A stretch of DNA of 64,000 nt from JAVJSU01 sp040219275 (lineage in GTDB: Bacteria > Chloroflexota > Anaerolineae > Aggregatilineales > Phototrophicaceae), in contig JAVJSU010000007.1 in the NCBI GenBank assembly GCA_040219275.1, forward strand, positions 372,001 to 436,000, given 5' to 3'. The position numbers were made by a program, and so were the translations under genes. The notes below the pieces were generated by a model. It made no database searches. It had not been told where the DNA came from and saw only the letters and a program-made list of their open reading frames with translations. Positions 52,751 to 60,147 of this stretch are shown in pieces; position 1 is the stretch's first letter, and each line of letters opens with the position of its first letter.

Positions 52751-54352
52751 ATGCCAGTTAATTTTTCCGATCTCATCGCAAATTTGGATAAACACGATTT
52801 CGTTACGCTGACTGGCGATGCGCCCATCACCGCGCCTGTGACGGAAGATGCGCGTGAGGTGCAAGCAGGTGGCGTGTTTGTCGCCCGTAAGGGGCTTTCT
52901 AGCGATGGACACGCCTATATTCAACAGGCAATCGCTAATGGCGCGGCGGCAATCGTCGGGGAGCGCGAATTATCCGACCTGTCCGTGCCGTATGCACAGG
53001 TGAAAGATGCAGGGCAGGCGATTGGCTATCTGGCGGCGGCATATCATGAGTTTCCATCACATCAGTTGATCGTTATTGGCGTGACGGGTACGGATGGCAA
53101 AACGACGACGACCACACTCATCCAGAGCATTCTAAATCGTGCGACGAATGGCAAAACGGGCTATATCAGCACCATCGCGGCGGATTTGGGCGGGCAGACT
53201 TCAGATACCGGATTGCACGTCACCACACCGCTTGCCCATCAGGTGCAGGCGTATTTAGCGCAGATGGTCGCCAATGGTATGACGCATTGCGTGCTGGAGA
53301 TGACCAGCCATGGCTTGGCGCAGGGCAGGCTAAACGGGATCGCCATTGATGTCGCGGTGATGACCAACGTGCGCCATGAACACCTCGATTATCACGGTAC
53401 GTTTGAGAATTACCGTGAGGCAAAGGCGCGGATGTTCCGCATGTTAGCCACATCCCACCGTAAACAGGACTCATTTGGGAACGATGTGCCGAAAATCAGT
53501 GTCATAAATAATGACGACCCGAATGCCCAATTTTTTGCGTCCATTCCCGCGGATCATGTGCTGACATACAGTTTGCAAAGTGACGCGGACTTCAAAGCGC
53601 AGGATTTACGATATGAGGCTGACCAGATCAGCTTTAGTTTGCCGGATCGCTGGACGGATTTAGACGACGCGGATTTAACGCGAGACTTTGCGCTTAACTT
53701 GCTCGGTCAGTTCAACGTCTACAATGCGTTGGCGGCGATCTGTGCGACGAATCTGCTGATTGATGCGGAAGATGAAACCATTCCGGCGATCATGTCTGAT
53801 GGGCTTGAGGCGGTAAGGGCGATTTCTGGACGGATGGAACGCATCAACGAAGGGCAGGCGTTTATGGCGATTGTCGATTTTGCCCACACGCCGAATGCGC
53901 TAGAGAATGCGCTGAACGCCTGCAAAGAGATGCTGACTATCAATGCGAACGGTGGGCGGTTGATCGCTGTCTTTGGGAGCGCCGGCTTACGTGATGTGGA
54001 GAAACGGCGCATGATGGCGGAAATTTCTGCACAATTAGCGGATTTTACGATCTTCACGGCGGAAGACCCGCGCACAGAGTCGCTGGATGATATACTGAAG
54101 ATGATGGCGCAGGGTGCGGAATCGCAGGGCGGGGTCGATGGTGAGACCTTTATCCGCGTGCGAGATCGTGGTGAGGCGCTCTTCAAGGCGTGTGAAATGG
54201 CACAAGCTGGCGATATTGTGATCGCCTGTGGCAAAGGGCATGAGCAGAGTATGTGTTTTGGTACGGTGGAACATCCCTGGGATGATCGGGACGCGCTCCG
54301 TGCCGCCTTACGGGGAAATCCCCTGCGAACGTTGCCGACAGCGCAGGAATAG
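52751..54352 (+). CDS. murE: UDP-N-acetylmuramyl-tripeptide synthetase
   Basis: A 533-residue Mur ligase adding the third stem amino acid to UDP-MurNAc-L-Ala-D-Glu. Motifs: ATP loop GVTGTDGKTTTTTLI, TTPLAH, VLEMTSHGLAQGR, MTNVRHEHLDYHGT with the family's D-YHG pattern, and a late CGKGHEQSM. The site that distinguishes the diamino acid, DNPR in diaminopimelate enzymes, reads E438-D-P-R441. That departs from the standard, so the substrate (diaminopimelate, lysine or ornithine) cannot be read from the motif. It lies outside the dcw cluster, alone after the atp genes. Confidence 0.9.
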   Translation: MPVNFSDLIANLDKHDFVTLTGDAPITAPVTEDAREVQAGGVFVARKGLSSDGHAYIQQAIANGAAAIVGERELSDLSVPYAQVKDAGQAIGYLAAAYHEFPSHQLIVIGVTGTDGKTTTTTLIQSILNRATNGKTGYISTIAADLGGQTSDTGLHVTTPLAHQVQAYLAQMVANGMTHCVLEMTSHGLAQGRLNGIAIDVAVMTNVRHEHLDYHGTFENYREAKARMFRMLATSHRKQDSFGNDVPKISVINNDDPNAQFFASIPADHVLTYSLQSDADFKAQDLRYEADQISFSLPDRWTDLDDADLTRDFALNLLGQFNVYNALAAICATNLLIDAEDETIPAIMSDGLEAVRAISGRMERINEGQAFMAIVDFAHTPNALENALNACKEMLTINANGGRLIAVFGSAGLRDVEKRRMMAEISAQLADFTIFTAEDPRTESLDDILKMMAQGAESQGGVDGETFIRVRDRGEALFKACEMAQAGDIVIACGKGHEQSMCFGTVEHPWDDRDALRAALRGNPLRTLPTAQE

Positions 54353-54375
54353 CACGGGTGTAAAGCTGTTGCTTA

Positions 54376-54386
54376 TGTGGTAAAAT
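54376..54386 (+). promoter_or_regulatory. Extended -10 promoter for glycosyltransferase genes
   Basis: TGTGGTAAAAT, one base different from the elements at 20139, 39315 and 49401, about 75 bp before the ATG at 54461. Confidence 0.45.
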
Positions 54387-54460
54387 TTCGCTCGGATTAT
54401 TACGACAAAGTTTCGTTCGCTAGAAAAATCCAACTTCTGACCGTTCGTTTGAGGCATTGC

Positions 54461-55375
54461 ATGAAAGACCTCGGCATAGTAATTGTCAATTACAATACTC
54501 GCGATTTGCTCAAAAAGTGTTTGAACACAGTGATTGCGAGCCAAGGCGAATTCAGCTTTCAAGTTGTAGTGGTTGACAATGGGTCTTCTGATGGTAGTCC
54601 GGACATGGTTCGGGAGTATTTCCCGCAAGTTCATCTCATTGACAGTGAAAAGAACGGCGGATTTTCCTACGGTAATAATCTTGGATTGCGCTGGCTAGGC
54701 TACCGCGACAATGGCAAGGCGCTACCGGACGCGCCACGTTATGCGGTGTTGCTCAATCCTGATACAGAAGTCCCGCCAAAGTCCCTTTACGGGATGGTCA
54801 AATTTATGGACTCCCGCCCGGACGTGGGCATGGCAGGTCCGAAAGTGTTGATGGAAAATGGCAAGCTGGATTTAGCCTGTCGCCGGAGTTTTCCTACGCC
54901 ATTGATTGCATTCTACCATTTCAGCAAGCTGGCAAAAATTTTCCCGAATAGCCCCCACTTCGCCCGTTATAACATGACCTTCGTTGATTCCGATCAGGAA
55001 CTTGAAGTGGATTCGGTTGTGGGCGCGTATATGCAGGTGCGGCGGGAAGCGATTGAACAAGCCGGTTTGATGGATGACACATTTTTTATGTACGGAGAAG
55101 ATTTAGATTGGGCGTATCGCGTAAAGGAGAAAGGCTGGAAAGTCGTTTATCATCCAAAGGTGACTATATGGCACATCAAAAGAGCCGCGAGTCGCAAGAG
55201 TCAGAAAGCACAGTTCGAGTTCTACCGGGCGATGCTGATATTTTATCGGAAGCATTACCGGAAGACGACACCGATATGGCTACACAGCCTGGTATTACTA
55301 GGCTTAATGGTCAAGGGCGGACGCAAACTGTGGAGCGAGATTCTGCGCGAACCGATTCCGGCTACCAACGGCTAG
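54461..55375 (+). CDS. Family 2 glycosyltransferase (WbbL-like)
   Basis: A 304-residue GT2 enzyme for surface polysaccharide synthesis. It begins GIVIVNYNTRDLLKKCL and has VVDNGSSDGSPDMV for nucleotide binding, LLNPDTEVP, GPKVLMENGKLD, and the acceptor/catalytic region GEDLDWAYRVKEKGW, all typical of rhamnosyltransferase-like GT2. ATG 54461 is chosen because GAGG precedes it and because GIVIVNYN should lie at the N terminus. The last 208 bp overlap the start of the next gene in another frame. Confidence 0.88.
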   Translation: MKDLGIVIVNYNTRDLLKKCLNTVIASQGEFSFQVVVVDNGSSDGSPDMVREYFPQVHLIDSEKNGGFSYGNNLGLRWLGYRDNGKALPDAPRYAVLLNPDTEVPPKSLYGMVKFMDSRPDVGMAGPKVLMENGKLDLACRRSFPTPLIAFYHFSKLAKIFPNSPHFARYNMTFVDSDQELEVDSVVGAYMQVRREAIEQAGLMDDTFFMYGEDLDWAYRVKEKGWKVVYHPKVTIWHIKRAASRKSQKAQFEFYRAMLIFYRKHYRKTTPIWLHSLVLLGLMVKGGRKLWSEILREPIPATNG

Positions 55376-56817
55376 CACCCCACATCACGACTCCCACCCG
55401 TGCCTCACGCACGCGCCGGGCGTTGAGCATTTTGCTTATCTGTATGGATTTGCTGATGTTGTCGCTTGCCTTTTTGATGGGCTATGCGGGACGTATTTAC
55501 ATTCCACTCCTTGCCCGCCCTGATAGCTTGCCGCCGTTGATTAATTACATGCCAACGCTTTTTTTGCATGTGGCGACCAACCTGTCCATATTTTACTTTT
55601 ATCGCATGTATCATCAGCGCCGTGTTTTCAGTCGTTTCGATCAGGCGCGGGATATTCTTGGCGCGGTGACAATTGGCTCGATGATGGCGAGTGCCTTACA
55701 GGAACTCGTGTTTAAGGGGACGTTGCTCGAAGTCGATTATCCACGCGGGATGTTCTTCTATGCGTGGGGCTTTAGTATCTTTATGGTGATCCTCGGACGT
55801 GAAGCACATCGCATTTTGCAATGGAGCGTACGCCGGCGCGGTATTGCCCGTGACAATTTGCTGATTATCGGCACAGGGCGCATTGCGCGTGACATCGCCC
55901 AGAAAGTCCGTGATAACGACACCCTCGGCTATAATATCGTCGGCGTGGTGAATGACAAAGTGAAACCAAAAGGGCATGTGCTTGGCATCCCGATTATTGG
56001 TCTCTATAACGATTTGCCGGAACTTATAGACAAGTACAATGTGGAGCAGGTGATTATCGCCCTGCCGGATGCGCGACGTAACGAAATTGTTGATCTGGTC
56101 ACGTTATGTCAGCGTGGGCGCGTGGACATCAAGATTTTCCCGGATATTTTCGCCTATATGGCGGGCGATATGAACGTCGATGATCTCGGCGGTGTGCCGC
56201 TTTTGACCGTGCGCGATATTGCTCTGCGCGGTTGGAAATTGAGCTTGAAGCGTAGCCTCGATATGATCGGCTCATTTATCGGGCTGGTGTTCTTGTCGCC
56301 ATTTTTGTTGCTGACTGCCATCCTTATCCGGCTAGAATCTTCCGGTCCGGTCTTTTATTCACAGATTCGGATGGGCTTGGACGGGCGACCCTTCCCGATG
56401 ATTAAATTCCGCTCCATGCGCTCCGATGCAGAGGCAGATGGTCCCGGTTGGACAATCGAAAATGACCCGCGTGTGACGCGCATCGGGCGATTTATGCGCC
56501 GCACCAATTGGGATGAAATGCCGCAACTTGTGAATGTCCTGCTCGGTCAGATGAGCCTCGTTGGTCCTCGTCCTGAGCGTCCCGTCTATGTGCAAGACTT
56601 CCGCGATAAAATTCCGCGCTATATGGAACGGCATCGTGAGAAGGGCGGTATGACGGGCTGGGCGCAGATTCACGGCTATCGTGGGGATACGGCAATCGGT
56701 CCGCGCCTGACCTATGATTTGTGGTATGTTGAGAATTGGTCGCTCTGGCTGGATATTAAGATCATTGTGCATACGATTTACCAGACGTTCCGCAACAGAA
56801 GCCCGAATGCGTATTAG
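55168..56817 (+). CDS. Polyprenyl-phosphate sugar-1-phosphate transferase
   Basis: A 549-residue membrane enzyme that starts glycan synthesis by moving a sugar-phosphate onto undecaprenyl phosphate (WbaP/WcaJ-type). After a Ser/Glu/Arg-rich N terminus come about four helices (from residue 85), a CoA-binding-like Rossmann domain (LLIIGTGRIARDIA ... VEQVIIALPDARRNEIV) and the C-terminal catalytic domain: KRSLDMIGSFIGL, SSGPVFYSQIRMG, MIKFRSMR, RRTNWDEMPQLVNVL, MSLVGPRPERP and GMTGWAQIHGYRG. The start at ATG 55168 follows AAAGGTG but overlaps the glycosyltransferase by 208 bp; a start beyond the overlap (for example TTG near 55419) would leave the membrane part intact. Confidence 0.88.
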   Translation: MAHQKSRESQESESTVRVLPGDADILSEALPEDDTDMATQPGITRLNGQGRTQTVERDSARTDSGYQRLAPHITTPTRASRTRRALSILLICMDLLMLSLAFLMGYAGRIYIPLLARPDSLPPLINYMPTLFLHVATNLSIFYFYRMYHQRRVFSRFDQARDILGAVTIGSMMASALQELVFKGTLLEVDYPRGMFFYAWGFSIFMVILGREAHRILQWSVRRRGIARDNLLIIGTGRIARDIAQKVRDNDTLGYNIVGVVNDKVKPKGHVLGIPIIGLYNDLPELIDKYNVEQVIIALPDARRNEIVDLVTLCQRGRVDIKIFPDIFAYMAGDMNVDDLGGVPLLTVRDIALRGWKLSLKRSLDMIGSFIGLVFLSPFLLLTAILIRLESSGPVFYSQIRMGLDGRPFPMIKFRSMRSDAEADGPGWTIENDPRVTRIGRFMRRTNWDEMPQLVNVLLGQMSLVGPRPERPVYVQDFRDKIPRYMERHREKGGMTGWAQIHGYRGDTAIGPRLTYDLWYVENWSLWLDIKIIVHTIYQTFRNRSPNAY

Positions 56818-56834
56818 TTTTTAGTAAACAGTTC

Positions 56835-56904
56835 TTAGTTGTTAGTATTCGCTAGAAAAGTCTAATTAGGCTAGACTCGTTAACAACTAGAAACTAACAA
56901 CTAA
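56835..56904. repeat. Nested inverted repeats between sugar transferase and mazG
   Basis: Perfect 12-bp arms TTAGTTGTTAGT (56835-56846) and ACTAACAACTAA (56893-56904) enclose AGTCTA (56859-56864) and TAGACT (56872-56877). The outer arms belong to the same degenerate TTAGTT/AACTAA sequence type seen at about 4.2-4.6 and 10.4 kb. No T run follows. Confidence 0.65.
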
Positions 56905-56914
56905 TTACTCAGTC

Positions 56915-57214
56915 ATGGATATTAAAACCCTCGAAGAAGCGATGCACGCCTTTGTTGAAAGCAAGGGCTGGTATAGTGATGAGTCCCCGAAACCACAAAC
57001 GCCCAAGAACCTCGCTATTTCTTTAGTATTGGAAGCCAGCGAAGTGCTGGAGCATTTCCAATGGCGGGAAGAAACGGGCGATAAAGCCGAACTCGCCTCC
57101 GAACTTGCCGATGTGATGCTTTATTTGCTTCAACTCGCTAGCATCAGCGAGATTGATCTTGGGCAGGCTGTCATGGAAAAGCTCGATAAGAATTACAAGC
57201 GGACGTGGGAGTAA
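56915..57214 (+). CDS. MazG-like nucleotide pyrophosphohydrolase
   Basis: A 99-residue all-helical protein with the MazG/dCTPase pattern: LVLEASEVLEHFQW (the ExxE part, E-x-x-E in EASEVLE) and ELADVMLYLLQL (the ExxD part). These enzymes hydrolyse non-canonical or excess nucleoside triphosphates to monophosphates with Mg2+. Length fits the single-domain subgroup. Start ATG 56915; it stands alone between an inverted repeat and a convergent gene. Confidence 0.85.
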   Translation: MDIKTLEEAMHAFVESKGWYSDESPKPQTPKNLAISLVLEASEVLEHFQWREETGDKAELASELADVMLYLLQLASISEIDLGQAVMEKLDKNYKRTWE

Positions 57215-57235
57215 AGAAAATCCACGTCTGACATT

Positions 57236-57982
57236 TTAAAGCGCCTGATGATGCTGTTCGTCTAAATAGAGCACGGCGACGGGCATTCCGATTTGCGGAA
57301 GCGGACGATTTTCCAGCGTTGTGCGGATATGGGTACTTTTACCGTGCAGAAGTCGCTGACCATCCGGCGCAGGGAAGGTGTAGTCAATGTTGAAGATCAA
57401 CCTGTTTTCTCCGCGTATCTTCATCACATCGACAATATGCCCGGCGATTAATTCTCCGCGTCGGGAAAGTTGCCAGCGATAAAAGAGCTGTCTCGCGCCG
57501 TAAACTGATAGCCCACTACCCACGATCACCGCAAAAAGCGTTAAAGCCACTTCTCGAAATGGAAAACCCAGCGCAGACTGCAAGTCCATGAGCGCGACGT
57601 TTTCGGGATCAACGACCACCTGCACAATCTCTTGACCGTTTGCACCATATTCAGGTGAATAATCATAGGTAGAGCGACTGCCCATAAATGAGCGTTGGCT
57701 AGTATTTTCTGAAAATGTGACGGTTGTCTTCGTTCCCCATAATAGAGTCTGATTGTGGCTGATGCGATCAACACTATAGGTTTGTACGAATCCGCGATCA
57801 CGTAAAACCTGCTGATCACGAATGGCATTCTGCGTCAGATCAATGCGCAATAACCCCACGCCTAAAAGGATGATCCCGAATACCAGCAACATATCGTACC
57901 AATGAATGGTCGCTAATTTACCCTGACCTGTTTGGATATAACTCCGATGATTTCTGTTTAGTAAGAAGGCGTTGGAGAGCAT
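57236..57982 (-). CDS. DUF3592-like membrane protein
   Basis: A 248-residue protein with two membrane helices (about 30-50 and 145-170). The outside part between them (about 60-140) and the C-terminal part (about 175-245) are beta-rich. The strand VQVVVDPENVALMD after the first domain, and IDYTFPAPDGQ with a final VAVLYLDEQHH, resemble DUF3592 proteins, whose function is not known. It faces mazG convergently (21 bp apart) and diverges from proS. Confidence 0.65.
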   Translation of the reverse strand: MLSNAFLLNRNHRSYIQTGQGKLATIHWYDMLLVFGIILLGVGLLRIDLTQNAIRDQQVLRDRGFVQTYSVDRISHNQTLLWGTKTTVTFSENTSQRSFMGSRSTYDYSPEYGANGQEIVQVVVDPENVALMDLQSALGFPFREVALTLFAVIVGSGLSVYGARQLFYRWQLSRRGELIAGHIVDVMKIRGENRLIFNIDYTFPAPDGQRLLHGKSTHIRTTLENRPLPQIGMPVAVLYLDEQHHQAL

Positions 57983-58237
57983 GAGTGATTTCTCCTTAAT
58001 TTGTTTTGTAATACATCCCTATTTTATCATTTTTTGTATGGCTTGCGTCTAAAAAGATCATAAAATCGCCGGAAAGTGGTCTTTAATGACCCTTTAAAAC
58101 CTTTAAAATTGTGGCTATAATAACCTTGTCCGTTTGATTTTGATGGGTGCGCGTGATTTCAGCGCCGATTTTTGCACGTTTCTCCGTTATAATCAGGACG
58201 TTTTGCGATCAATACTGAAAATAGAGGACGTTTTTCG

Positions 58238-59677
58238 ATGGCTTCACAGGCTGTGACACCACAGAGCGAAGATTTTTCAAAATGGTATAACGAAATTGTC
58301 TACAAGGCAGACCTCGCGGCACAATCGCCGGTGCGTGGATGCGTCATCATCAAGCCATATGGCTACGAGATTTGGGAGGGCATCCGCAACGGGTTGGATC
58401 GGCGCTTTAAGGCGACGGGACATCAGAATGCGTATTTCCCGTTGTTTATTCCTGAAAGTTATTTAAAGCGCGAAGCACAGCATGTGGAAGGCTTTAGCCC
58501 GGAATTGGCAGTCGTAACCATCGCTGGCGGTAAAGAATTGGAAGAACCGCTGGTTGTGCGCCCCACCTCAGAGACAATCATCGGGGAAGCCTTCAGCCAG
58601 TGGATTCAATCGTATCGTGATTTGCCTTTGCTGATTAACCAATGGGCGAATGTGGTGCGCTGGGAGTTGCGAACCCGTCCATTTTTGCGGACTACGGAAT
58701 TTTTGTGGCAGGAAGGGCATACCGCACACGCGACAGAAACCGAAGCTGAAGACGAAACCATGCAGATGCTCGATATTTATGCGGATTTCGCCATCAATGA
58801 AGCGGCGATTCCGGTGATTAAGGGGCAGAAAAGCGAAATCGAGAAATTCGCCGGTGCGCTTCGTACCTATACGATAGAAGCGATGATGCGCGATAAGAAA
58901 GCCCTACAATCCGGCACGAGCCACAATCTCGGTCAGAATTTTGCGAAGGCGTTCGACATCAAGTATCTCTCAAAAGATAATGCGGAAGAACATTGCTGGA
59001 CGACTTCATGGGGCATGAGCACGCGCATGGTCGGTGCGATTGTGATGGCGCACGGTGACGATCAGGGTTTGCGTTTGCCGCCCCGCCTCGCGCCGATTCA
59101 GGTGGTCGCGGTGCCGATTTACCGCAAAGATGACGAGCGCGTGCCTGTGATGGATGCGATCAATAAGCTCATCGCTGAATTACGTGAAGCGGGTGTGCGG
59201 GTGCATCTGGATGATCGGGATGAAACGCCGGGCTTTAAATATAATGATTGGGAAATGCGCGGCGTGCCTATTCGTCTGGAAATTGGTCCGAAAGACCTGC
59301 AAAAAGAAAGCGCCGTACTCGCAAGACGGGACATCCCCGGACGCGAAGGCAAGCAATTCGTCCCGCAAACGGGCATTGTCGATAGCGTAAAAGGGTTGCT
59401 GGATGAGATTCACGAGAATTTGCTGAAACAGGCGACAGAATTCCGTGATTCCAATATTCATGACGCGACGACCTATGATGAATTCAAGCAGATTATTGAA
59501 TCAGGTGGCTGGGCGCGTGTGTGGTGGGCGGCTTCCAATGAAGAAGAAGTACGCGTGAAGGACGAAACTGGCGCTACGATCCGCTGTTTCCCGCTGGATC
59601 AACCGGGTGGAACGGGTACCTGTTTCCTGTCCGGGAATGATGCGGAACGGGTGGCACTTTTCGCAAAAGCCTACTAA
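58238..59677 (+). CDS. proS: Prolyl-tRNA synthetase (archaeal/eukaryote-type)
   Basis: A 479-residue class II synthetase that charges tRNA-Pro. It lacks the long insertion domain of the usual bacterial ProRS. Motifs are GRGCVIIKPYGYEIWEG-type at the start, motif 2 in RWELRTRPFLRTTEFLWQEGHTAHAT (seen as short overlapping parts), TSHNLGQNFAKAF, the WGMSTRMVGAIVMAHGDDQG motif 3 region, and a final zinc-type domain ending YFAKAY-like (VALFAKAY). The divergent gene at 57982 and the 255-bp gap suggest its own promoter, with TATAAT at 58116-58121 and 58188-58193; no T-box was recognised. Confidence 0.95.
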   Translation: MASQAVTPQSEDFSKWYNEIVYKADLAAQSPVRGCVIIKPYGYEIWEGIRNGLDRRFKATGHQNAYFPLFIPESYLKREAQHVEGFSPELAVVTIAGGKELEEPLVVRPTSETIIGEAFSQWIQSYRDLPLLINQWANVVRWELRTRPFLRTTEFLWQEGHTAHATETEAEDETMQMLDIYADFAINEAAIPVIKGQKSEIEKFAGALRTYTIEAMMRDKKALQSGTSHNLGQNFAKAFDIKYLSKDNAEEHCWTTSWGMSTRMVGAIVMAHGDDQGLRLPPRLAPIQVVAVPIYRKDDERVPVMDAINKLIAELREAGVRVHLDDRDETPGFKYNDWEMRGVPIRLEIGPKDLQKESAVLARRDIPGREGKQFVPQTGIVDSVKGLLDEIHENLLKQATEFRDSNIHDATTYDEFKQIIESGGWARVWWAASNEEEVRVKDETGATIRCFPLDQPGGTGTCFLSGNDAERVALFAKAY

Positions 59678-59751
59678 ATCCGCAATTTGTCTACAATTTT
59701 CTGCAAACGCTTTCAAAACGTTTCGGTATTTTGCACAAATTGAGAAAAACG

Positions 59752-59785
59752 AAACGAGAGTGGTTATTAATCACTCTCGTTTTGT
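59752..59785. terminator. Terminator after proS
   Basis: An 11-bp perfect stem AAACGAGAGTG / CACTCTCGTTT (59752-59762, 59772-59782) with a 9-nt loop, T run on the + strand and A run on the 5' side. Confidence 0.92.
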
Positions 59786-59873
59786 ATGTAGATGGCGTTT
59801 CTATGTGTAATTCGCATAAATACTGTTTGTAACCCTTATTGCGAATCTAACTTTTTTTTAACACAGTTTCGAC

Positions 59874-59905
59874 TATAATGATTAATTGAGTTGTTAGCGC
59901 TCACA
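59874..59905 (+). promoter_or_regulatory. Promoter with LacI-family operator upstream of the NYN gene
   Basis: TATAAT (59874-59879) is followed at 59892-59905 by TGTTAGCGCTCACA, a 14-bp near-palindrome centred on CG, the classic LacI/GalR-family operator form. It lies at about +6 to +20 from the expected start near 59886, where a bound repressor would block transcription. The remaining gap (59906-60147) is AT-rich leader with a possible 14-codon ORF at 60079-60123 (ATG to TGA) and a repeated TTAGGA before the gene's ATG. Confidence 0.55.
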
Positions 59906-60147
59906 TAATAACGGTGAGGCTTCGTTCTATTTAGACAATTGTATTGTATACAAGAACGTAGATAATAGATTAAAACTAATTTTCACAAATAGAAGAGCTA
60001 TAGATAAATATTTTTGAATGTTGTTCTTACAATTTCCACGCACAATAAAAGCCCTTATGGCAACGTTTGAATTAAATAATGGCTGTGGAACGCAGTCTTT
60101 TTACACCGGAACAAATCTGGTGAAGACATTTATTAGGATTAGGATTA

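Noticed and set aside
57983..58237. T-box leader before proS
   Set aside because: No T-box sequence (UGGNACC-type bulge) or antiterminator pair was found; only -10-like elements.
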